Source: Scleroderma bovista (Eukaryota; Basidiomycota; Agaricomycetes; Boletales; Sclerodermataceae). From it: a DNA stretch of 64,000 bases. Position numbers and translations under genes: made by a program. The stretch is from the NCBI GenBank assembly GCA_037178675.1, contig JAYMGJ010000741.1, positions 1-64,000 of the forward strand, written 5' to 3'. Positions 53,511 through 61,980 of the stretch are shown here, in pieces (positions within the stretch are counted from its first letter, which is position 1; every line of letters starts with the position of its first letter). The notes beneath the pieces were generated by a model. The model saw nothing but the letters and a program-made list of their open reading frames with translations, was not told where the DNA came from and did not search any database.

Positions 53511-55314
53511 GCATCATTATCTGGAAGGCCCTGCCTTCCCGATTGACATTGTAACCGACCACAAAAACTTGGAGTATTTTTCTACCTCTAAGGTCCTCAC
53601 CCATTGGCAAGCCCGATGGTCAGAATATCTCTCATCTTTCAACCTGATCATTCATTTCCAACCTGGTAAACTTGGTGCAAAGCCCGACACCTTGACTAGA
53701 CGCTGGGATGTCTATCCCAAAGAGGGGGATAGGGGCTTCACCCAAGTCAATCCACAGAACCTCTGACCGGTGTTCACAGCTGAACAGCTCACTGATTTCC
53801 TTTGCATGACATACCTACACACCCCAGTACTCAGAGCTAGTGCACTTATGGACGTCGAGCATCTCCATGCCGATATCCTAGCCAATCTCCTGACCAACCC
53901 CATTGCTAAAGCCCACCTCTTGGACACATCAAATCCCTGATGGTCAACTGATGAGGCTGGTTATCTATGTCTCGATGGTCACATGTACGTCCCTGAGGCT
54001 GATGACCTATGTCTTTGTGTCCTCAGATACAAGCATGACCATCCCCTATCAGGACACTTTGGTCAAAACTGCACTCTAGAGCTCATTCGTCGTGAATACA
54101 CATGGCCAGGCATTCGTACCTACGTAAAGGACTACATTAAGTCCTGCACAGCCTGTGCCCGAGCTAAGACTCCATGTCACTAACCCTATGGGATGCTCAA
54201 GCAATTACTGGTCCCTGACTGACCATGGAATTTCATCTTGATGGATTTCATCGAGCAACTCCCATCCTCATCTGGCTTCACAGCCATACTGGTAGTCATT
54301 GACTGACTATCAAAGCAAGCCATATTCATCCCAACTCATGATACAATAACCTCCCCCGAGCTCACATAGCTCTTCCTACTACATGTCTTCGCTAAGCACG
54401 GCATCCCTGCACATGTAACATCTGACCGAGGCTCAGAGTTTGTCTCGCATTTCTTCCAATCACTCGGTAAGGCCTTAGATATGAAATTACATTTCACTTC
54501 AGGCTATCACCCAGAAGGTGACAGACAGACCAAGCGAGCTAATCAAACCCTTGAGCAATACCTTAGGATGTACTGCAACTACCAGCAGGACAATTGGTTG
54601 GACCTACTACCTCTCGCCGAGTTCACCTACAACAATGCCCCTAGCACTATGACTGGTGTATCACCGTTCTTTGCGAACAAAGAATACCACCCAAACCTTG
54701 CTGTGCACCCTGAGCACAATCTCTCATCGGCTCAGGCAAGGGAATACACAGTTGACTTAGAGTCACTGCATGAGTACTTACATGAAGAAATGGCTGCCGC
54801 CCAAAAAAGGTACCAAGGCCCTGCTGACACCAAAAGATCACCCACACCCGATTTCAAAGTCAGTGATCAAGTATTCATCAAGGCTAAGTACTTTAGGTCT
54901 ACCCGACCATCAAAGAATCTCGGTCCCTACCCAATCATTGCCCAAGTTGGCACCTTATCATTCACAATCCATCTCCCTGACTCTATGTGTGCTGTCCACC
55001 CCATCTTCCACATCTCACAGCTCGAACCAGCGACACTGAACACAATACCAAATTGGTCACAACCCCCACCACCTCCCATTGAAGTCGATGGCAAACCCGA
55101 ATTCAAGATCACCGAGATCCTCAACTCCAAGATAGACCAATGTTGATGCCAATGCCCACTCCTCTACCTTGTTAGATGGGCTGGCTATGAAGGTACCAAT
55201 GAAGAAACATCTTGGTTGATCACGACCAAGCTCAGACATGCATCAGAACTTGTGGCTGACTACCACAAAGCCTACCCAACTAAGCCAGGCCCCTTAGAAA
55301 GCCTCTCATGCTAA
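53511..55314 (+). pseudogene. G3 pol: RNase H end, integrase, chromodomain
   Basis: The reading starts inside RNase H ([20 protein letters not shown], then [20 protein letters not shown]) and proceeds through the integrase zinc finger (HDHPLSGHFGQ and CTACARAKTPCH), core (LMDFIEQLPSSSG, VTSDRGSEFVSHFF, SGYHPEGDRQTKRANQTLEQ), C-terminal domain (KYFRSTRPSKNLGPYPIIAQ) and chromodomain (LLYLVRWAGYEGTNEETSWL), ending TAA at 55312. Seven in-frame stops (TGA at 53764, 53938 and near 54218, 54302 and 55144; TAA at 54181; TAG near 54367) are all explained by C-to-T change at CGA, CAA or CAG. The frame is otherwise constant. The 5' half is lost at 53510. Confidence 0.92.
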
Positions 55315-55590
55315 GTCTTTCAGGTCACTGAACAGAGTCTATTGATAGTGTACAAAACAAAAAGGAAAGAGAAAACTAAATACAGTTACAAGTACTGTCC
55401 GACTACCTATTTGGACTTGCCCTCTCTGTCTTCGTCTCCCGACTCCTCCTCCCCGTCCATCTCATCCGACTCCTCCTGCTCTTTGCTCCCCTCAGGCATC
55501 GCCTTGCCCTTGCCCTTCAGGTCCTTCAGGTATGCTGCCCTCTTCATCTCCCAGGCAATTCCTTCCACCACAATTTCCCTGAGTCGGTGG

Positions 55591-56366
55591 TAGGGTTCTG
55601 CACGGGTAAACACACAGGTACCTGAGGGCTGACCTGGACCCATACACACAGCATACCCATACCCATCATGGATATACACATGGGGGGTATGGTCCGTTTG
55701 TGCTGTCGTCGTCGTCATTGTACTGTGTGCCATGTGCCGTCGCTGTTGTTGTCATGTCCTGCCTTGTGTGTTGCTGTGTTGTGCATTGTCATCATGCCAT
55801 CATCGCCATCGTTCCTGTGTTGCCACTGTCACATCTTCATCATGGTTGTGGTGATGTCATCATACTGGCGTGCATGGCGGTTCATCCAGGTGGCAGGCTG
55901 TTGTGGTCATGGTTGCGTCATCAGTAGTGCTGGTAGGTCATTGCAAGCAAAACGAAAGGAAGGAGGGAAAACATACCTTGGGACATGATCATACTGTGCA
56001 AGTGTGCAGGCACTTGATGTGTGTGGTCATAGATGCAAGGTGTGTGTGCATGGACCTGTAAGAAGAAATAATCAATGAAATAAATAAAATAACATGAACA
56101 ATTGGACTCCACGAATGGATTGAAGATGCAAAGAGTCGAAGATAGCTACTTTGTGTACTGACACATTGTTGCCTGATTTAGAAGTCGCATCACACGGGTA
56201 TCAGGTATGTAGTACTACGCTGGAATCCAGGCCACAGGTATGGGCCATGGGTATAGGCCACAGGTCCAGGTTATGCATGGGTACTGAGACCGTGACCCGG
56301 ACCCATACCCATGGGTACCCGTGGCCGTGACCCGTCATGGGTATCCCATACCTGTGCTATTCCCTA
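55591..56366. mobile_element. hAT-like non-autonomous element (776 bp)
   Basis: Terminal inverted repeats start TAGGGTTCTGCACGGGTA (left) and TAGGGAATAGCACAGGTA (right, complement). The 8-bp flanks GTCGGTGG (55583-55590) and GTCAGCAG (56367-56374) differ only by transitions. Removal restores the antisense frame as LDHRLREIVVE. Sub-terminal CCATACCCAT repeats occur at both ends. The ORF at 55407-55733 reads partly into this element and is a hybrid. Confidence 0.75.
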
Positions 56367-56672
56367 GTCAGCAGTCTAGGACCAGTGCGACTGGGTCCAG
56401 CCAATTCGATGGCCCAGCCACTGAGAACCCTCCCATCACCGCCTCAATCTCCTCCATACTTGTGGCATCAGCGATCATCTTCTTCAACTGTTTCCTCTTT
56501 TCACCTCCTCTCGGCGACATGTTTGCCTCCACCGCCTTCTCGCTCTGCTTCCTCTTCTCTCCACTCGCCAACCTCTCCATCGCTACCATTGATATGCTGA
56601 AGGTGCACTTGATCTTTGATCATTGACACCAGCTGCAAGTCAGTGTGCATGCACCGTCGGCCAACTTGCACC

Positions 56673-57253
56673 TAACAGGAAGTACTGTCCAGAGATGGAC
56701 AAGCACAGCGGGCCTAGACAAGAATGATAATAGAAGTTGCTAACTCACTCTTGCTAGTTGGTTCAAACTTGAAGTGATAACCGAAGGTGGTTAAGAGAGT
56801 TCTTGAATAGAACAGAGGATAAAACGTAGTGGGTAAAATCCTACTCTGCTACCAAGAAGCATAAGGGTATTTATACGTCTGAGCTGCGCACAGACCATGT
56901 AAAGTAAGAAGTCTCTGTGAGTCCATAAACGGACAGGTAGATAAGTACCTTCCTAACATAGTAGTTCTGTGGAAACTTGTAGAATCTCGTAGAAGGCCAC
57001 AGTGAGTCATAGGTAAGATAAGAGATAAGAAACGGTCTAGATCGACCCATAGGAATGTTCCAGAAGGAACATTCTCTCTCCTTATCTTGATACGTCATAG
57101 ATAAGGGATATGACTCCGGTTAGTCAGTACTTTGTTAACCGGTCATGTGACTCAGAGAATCATATGGAAGATGACGAGTCCAGACACATCACGTGTCAAG
57201 GCTCTAGAGAGAAGTCACGTGCTAGTGATGACTAAGCACTTACTTTCTCAACA
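56673..57253 (-). mobile_element. Copia-type solo LTR (581 bp), TSD GCACC
   Basis: On the minus strand TGTTGAGAAAGTAAGTG...CTTCCTGTTA, with a TA 3' tip like the 279-bp LTRs. Perfect GCACC flanks (56668-56672 and 57254-57258). It contains a hairpin near GTTCC..GGAAC (57055) and TATTTATACG as a TATA-like box. No body. Confidence 0.88.
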
Positions 57254-57274
57254 GCACCCACTACTGTTGCCACT

Positions 57275-57997
57275 CACTGCAAGCATTTCTCAATGTTTCA
57301 TGACAAAACATTGTAAAAAAATAAAGGAAAGAGATACTCTTTTATTTACAATTTTGTTTAACAAAAAAGACAAATATCATACAGCATCATTTTTGTCATT
57401 TTTTCTGTCAAGGCATGATTTGAGATCATTTATTATGTTAGAACTATAAAAAATTTAACCTTTTTCTTCTGCCTGTTCCTTGCAAAACAAATAAAGAAAA
57501 GACAATGTAACTTTTCTCATAGTAAGCATTTTGGCATGTTTCATTAGAAATAAGATACCATATTGTTCTTTAGAACATGTTGAAAGAAAACAACAAATTT
57601 TTCTTCAAGAAACATGGTTGTTCCTGGATGCTGATTGGCTGGCTAGAGTGTTATAACCAAAAATATATAGCATGTTTCCTAAACATTTATTTTTACAGAA
57701 TAGAATATCTTTTGATTCAATTTTTCACTCCAGAAAATTGAAAATGCTTGCTGTGAGAAAAGTTACATTGTTTTTCCTTTATTTGTTTTGCAAGGAACAG
57801 GCAGAAGAAAAAGGTTAAATTTTTTTTATTTCCAACATAAGAAATGATCTCAAATCATGTTTTGACACAAAAAATGATGAAAATGATGCTGTATGATATT
57901 TGTCTTTTTTGTTAAACAAAATTGTAAATAAAAGAGTATCTCTTTCTTCTATTTTTTACAATGTTTTGTCATGAAACATTGAGAAATGCTTGCAGTG
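57275..57997. mobile_element. CACTG foldback MITE, copy 2, TSD ACT
   Basis: 723 bp, same length and termini as 2712-3434; flanked by ACT at 57272-57274 and 57998-58000. The long arms match copy 1 with scattered changes. It lies inside exon 2 of the G3 antisense gene. Confidence 0.93.
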
Positions 57998-58024
57998 ACT
58001 TTGCCTGCATTGGTCACAAGGGGG

Positions 58025-58703
58025 TGTCATGACCACGTAACACCGCCAGACTCCGTGAGGCCTCTAGTCTGTTGTAAACTCAAGTCTGATCACCATCAGA
58101 CACCTCCAACGCTACATATCCGTCTCTGCTCCGACAATTGATGCTCCGTCTCCTTTTAGTAAACAGTTCCGTGCTTACGCCTCCAGTTATTGTATGCTTC
58201 CATTCTGCTTCCCTTCCTGCTTCCCTTGTTCCCGTTTTAGATTAGATCTGATTACTCATAGTTGTGTCCCATTAACCTTTTGATCTGTTACGCTTATCAC
58301 TGATCTCCGTTCCGTGTATGTTACTCATCTGTTTGTCATCCGCAGACTCTTAGCTACGTCTCCGCTATGTCTCTCTCCACTTCTCGGTTACTGTACATAT
58401 CCGATGTAAAGTATAAGTACTCCAAACGCTGAGGGGATTGTCCCTCAGTTCGGATATCATCTTGAATACTTCCCACAAACTCACCTCTGTCTCCTCTGCC
58501 TTCTGGCAACTCCGACCTTCATTGGACCTCCGTCTATCTGTCCCTTTGTCCTCCGAAATACAAGGATGCAGGTATTGCAAGGGTGCAGCACATACGCTGA
58601 AGCCAAGTCCTCAACACCTCCACATCACCTCCGCCTGTCGTCGACATCCCTTTGGACTTATCTCTGCTGACGTCGGAGTTCGTTGGAAGAACCAGTTCTG
58701 ACA
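58025..58703 (+). mobile_element. Gypsy solo LTR (679 bp), TSD GGGGG
   Basis: Starts TGTCATGACCACG and ends ACCAGTTCTGACA; flanks GGGGG at 58020-58024 and 58704-58708. Related to the G2 and G3 LTRs at its tips. Interrupts exon 2 of the antisense gene between Pro and Cys codons. Confidence 0.9.
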
Positions 58704-59360
58704 GGGGGCCTGAACCCCATGATGCCTGTGTTGGAACAGGCAGTCACCTGTTGAGGCTAACCAAACAATAAGTCAGTGAAATCAAATAAAAATAATACAT
58801 CAGCCACACACCTTTGGCTTTGGCCCCAGCCCCAAATGCTCCCTCATCGCCTCACCAGCTGCCAGCGATGCAGCCTTCTCCCTCACCCTCACCTCTGCTT
58901 CAGCCTTGTGTCTCGCCTCAAAATTGGCCCACACCTTTGCCTCGGCAACTCATTTCACCTCCTCTTCGGCCTTCTGCTTCTCCTCAGCAACCCTTCTTGC
59001 CTCCTCCTTGGCCTTCTTTCTCACAGCCTCCTCTGCAAGCCTCCTTGCCTCCTGCTTGGCTGCCTGTTTCATCAGTTTGTCTCGTTGTCGCTGTGACTGT
59101 TCATCAAACTTGGTGATCTGGACTTGTATAGAATCAGTCGGTTTCCCTTCCAACTCAGGCGAGGGGGTGCACATCCAATCAATGTTGTCGGTGTTGTCAG
59201 AGGACATGATTAATCAAAGTAGTTCTGAGAGGAGAGAAGTTGTTGGGTTACTGTCACCGAAGGCCAGTCTTAAATATGCCCTAACCAATTTTCAAACCCA
59301 GACAATGGTCGCACACATTTGGTGTGGAATACACATTGCAGCCTCATGGGCTTGGCCCTA

Positions 59361-59372
59361 AGAGGGGGATAC
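59361..59372 (+). other. Polypurine tract of G3
   Basis: AGAGGGGGATAC immediately before the LTR start TGTCATGACCG; counterpart of the G2 tract. Confidence 0.85.
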
Positions 59373-59640
59373 TGTCATGACCGTGACATCCGATCACCAT
59401 TTACCCTATTGTCCGATCTCGTCCATGCATTTGCCATCCGTTTATTGTATGTACTCCCTTTTCTGTTTCTCTCTATCTGTCCTGTATTGCCACTGATCGG
59501 TGAGTGCATTGTCCATTCTGTCTCTCTGTATGATTACCTAATATGTTTCCTTTCTTGTTTCCGGTTACTATACATTCCCATCCCATTGCATTACTAATAT
59601 GATACCTATCAGTAATCCAGTTATCGCACTCATCAGGAAA
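59373..59640 (+). repeat. 3' LTR of G3 (3' border uncertain)
   Basis: Begins TGTCATGACCGTGACATCCG. Recognisable LTR-like text (pyrimidine-rich, ATTGTATGTACTCCC, compare ATTGTATGCTTCC at 58190) runs to about 59640. No clear terminal TTGACA is found, so it is probably truncated. Confidence 0.6.
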
Positions 59641-59885
59641 ATGAATAGAATTTGATAATACTTTATATACACTTATCTTCCCTTGTCACTTTAATAATCC
59701 CAATCATTAGCACCATTATGACATACCAATGGATCAAGGTATATATTCTCTGCTAGAGTTGATGAGAAACCATAATGTGCAACATAATGCTATATATGCT
59801 ACCTATAGTTACCTTTAGTGATCCAATAGCTTCTTCAAGATGCATAGTTGTACTTCCCTACATTTCCAGGTAGACAATATTTACA
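59641..59885. other. No gene recognised
   Basis: AT-rich sequence between the LTR and the tandem repeat; nothing supportable seen. Confidence 0.35.
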
Positions 59886-60720
59886 TGGTCAGTTATTACT
59901 TGATTGCTTTGGTGACCATATATGCCTTGGCTTGCCACCAGTGATAGAGCTGCAAGGCATGAACAACCCTGCCAGGGTGGCACCATTGAACAATTATATT
60001 TACACTATCTAAATTGCACTCATCAAATTTTATAGCTGCAGTGACAATGAATGACATATATGATATATTTGAGCATGACCACAATACTATCTTGAGATTT
60101 CTAACCTGATAATCCATAGAGCCCTGCATTTGATTACTGTCCTTACAGCCTGTAATATCATGTTTGATAATGATTATTATGTTCAGTTATTACCTAATTG
60201 CTTTGATGACCATGTATACCTTGGCTTGCCACTGACGATGGAGTTAGAAGCCATGAACAACCCTGCCAGACTGGTACCATTAACCTGTTATATCTACCCC
60301 ATATCAATTGTACTCATGAAAATGTACAGCTATGGTAACAATAGATAACATGTATGATTTGCCTGAGCATGGCCACAACACTGTCATGAGATGCCTGACC
60401 TGATAATCCATAGAGTTATGCTATTGACTATTCTTCTTACAACCCATAACATTATGCCTGATAATGATTATTATGTTCAGTTATTACTTGATTGCTTTGA
60501 TGACCACATATACCTTGGCTTGCCACTGATGATGGAGTTAGAAGCCATGAACAACCCTGCCAGACTGGTACCATTGACCTGTTATATCTACCCCATCTCA
60601 ATTGTACTCATGAAAATGTACAGCTATGGTAACAATAGATAACATGTATGATTTGCCTGATCATGGCTGTCACACTGCCATGATGTGTCTGACTTGATAA
60701 TCCACAATGTTCTGATATTG
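59886..60720 (+). repeat. 295-bp tandem repeat, almost three copies
   Basis: Units begin near 59886, 60181 and 60475 at the motif TCAGTTATTAC[CT]T[AG]ATTGC and contain CCTTGGCTTGCCACTG, AACAACCCTGCCAG and CACTG[CT]CATGA-like blocks. Units two and three are nearly identical, while unit one is more diverged. The matching short ORFs in each unit are a consequence of the repeat. Downstream to 60884 no gene is seen. Confidence 0.88.
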
Positions 60721-60884
60721 TTCTCACAATTTGTAACATTAGGATTATTTCTTGCTATTGCTACTCATCATGGGGATAACTTACCAGTTGCATTGGAAAG
60801 TAGACACAAAAGCATCAATATATGAGACAGATTCACTCAAATAGATCAAGAAAAGATGTTATTGCACTAATATACTACCAGCCT

Positions 60885-61980
60885 TCAAGCTAAACCACTA
60901 GTTGCAATAAGTGTATGCGCAGCCCTCTCTTTAATTTCCTCACGCTTCTGTCTGATCTGAGCAAGGGCGCTATTCTTCGAGGGCACTCGCTCAAGGTCTG
61001 CATACAGCGGGAATATTTGTCTAAATACTGTCATCAGCACAGGAACTACATTCATAATTAAGACATACCTGTTCCACCACATCAAAAGCTGGTCCACTTC
61101 ATCCTTTTCATCAGGGTCATCAAGGAGGTCGAGTATGCTGGTATAAAAGCACTCCGAGTTGGTGACGAGGTCAGTACGAGAGAATACTTGCACCGAAGTT
61201 AATGCAAAACAGGCCTGGCACGAATCAATACGAGGAACAACTTTATTATGTAAATTGTTATACCTGAGTGGCGATGTAGGCAATAGATGCCTTTGTAACA
61301 CTCCGCATTCCGTGCAGGTGTGCATTTCCAGAGCAGGTCACCTTGGGTTCTTAGTCCACAGAGCTTGGAGACATGAAGATATGTTTGAATGCCTGGTTAT
61401 GATGATTAAACACTATTACAATGATGGGGTATGAAAACTCACTGAAACAAGGAGGCTGCTCTGAAGTAGTCCATTCCACGGGTCTTCCGGATCATATGTG
61501 AAGTTTGCATACAAGAACACCGGCCACTGGTCACCTGCAACCTGAATCTGACCATTCATTAGCTTGGTTCGTGTCCTTGAAATTGGATGATCAATCGAGT
61601 TAATTGGGAAGCAAATAAAAAGAATACTCCATGTTGTTCCAGTCCAGACCGGCGGGACAGAGGAGGACTCCGGTCCGTTCATGATTGAAGCCCCTACCAA
61701 ACTTGACATTCCGCGGAATATGTGGAGTTAGGGACTGCCCTTTGGGAGTAATCCAGTTGATAATTGCGGCTTTCATACCCTTTGTGTCATCAGCACAGGC
61801 CCCATTTATGCCTTTCTGAATCTTGCACTAAGGTCAGCTGGAACTGTCCACCAAAGTAGGACAAGAAGGCATACAAGGTCAGCAATAGTTATGACATCAT
61901 CTTCCGAAGACTCCATAAGCCGTGCCTCCAGCCTGGGGACCATCTTCAAGAGTTCACGGAATACCGCAAGCTCCTTCTGC
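60885..61980 (-). pseudogene. DUF6698-like gene, six exons, 5' end cut by LTR
   Basis: Exons (minus): 61980-61875, 61827-61628, 61575-61443, 61392-61264, 61214-61069 and 61020-60885. All introns are 47-53 nt with GT..AG, and the phases fit throughout. Recognisable blocks: KGMKAAIINWITPKGQSLTP, FGRGFNHERTGVLLCPAGLD, VAGDQWPVFLYANFTYDPED and PWNGLLQSSLLV, ATQ and FSRTDLVTNSECFY, DLLDDPDEKDEVDQLLMWWN, and PSKNSALAQIRQKREEI before the stop TGA. These are typical of the DUF6698 domain, an expanded family of unknown function in mushrooms. The only lesion inside is TAA at 61351-61353 (SVD, stop, EPK), from CAA by C-to-T. The N-terminus is missing because the LTR begins at 61981. Confidence 0.82.

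Larger units (their letters stand above)
55407..59207 (-). pseudogene. Antisense spliced gene in G3: coiled coil, cysteine cluster, basic and acidic regions
   Basis: Starts at 59207, 165 bp from the 3' LTR of G3, on the strand opposite to pol. Exon 1 (59207-58781): acidic start MSSDNTDNIDW, coiled coil (KQAAKQEARRLAEEAVRKKA), one TGA at 58950 (probable CGA), ending GLGPKPK. Intron 58780-58762 region (GTGTGT..TTGGTTAG). Exon 2 opens PQQVTACSNTGIMGF, passes the gypsy solo LTR, then CDQCRQSGNSSGC, the MITE and copia solo LTR, then CSWCQ, TGA, SKIKCTFS, a basic block (SPRGGEKRKQLKK), EAVMGGFSVAGPS, the hAT-like element, LREIVVEGIAWEMKR and a KGKGK/acidic tail. The cysteine-rich segment resembles a Zn-cluster. 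Both CxxC pairs and AGPS are shared with the G2 gene. Inactive here. Confidence 0.72.
53511..59640 (+). mobile_element. Gypsy element G3, 3' half, with four nested insertions
   Basis: pol (53511-55314) is followed by an antisense spliced gene (59207-55407, minus), a purine tract and the start of the 3' LTR (59373). Within the antisense gene sit a hAT-like element (55591-56366), a copia-type solo LTR (56673-57253), a CACTG MITE (57275-57997) and a gypsy solo LTR (58025-58703). Each has a readable TSD, and removing each keeps the antisense reading open, which confirms the borders. Same family group as G2. Confidence 0.88.

Noticed and set aside
55407..55733. 108-codon minus-strand ORF with HDGYGYAVCMGPG
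   Set aside because: Its first half is the repetitive end of the hAT-like element; only the second half belongs to the antisense gene.
58704..58730. GGGGGCCTGAACCCC after an LTR as a primer-binding site
   Set aside because: It is exon sequence of the G3 antisense gene; the LTR is a solo insertion with TSD GGGGG.
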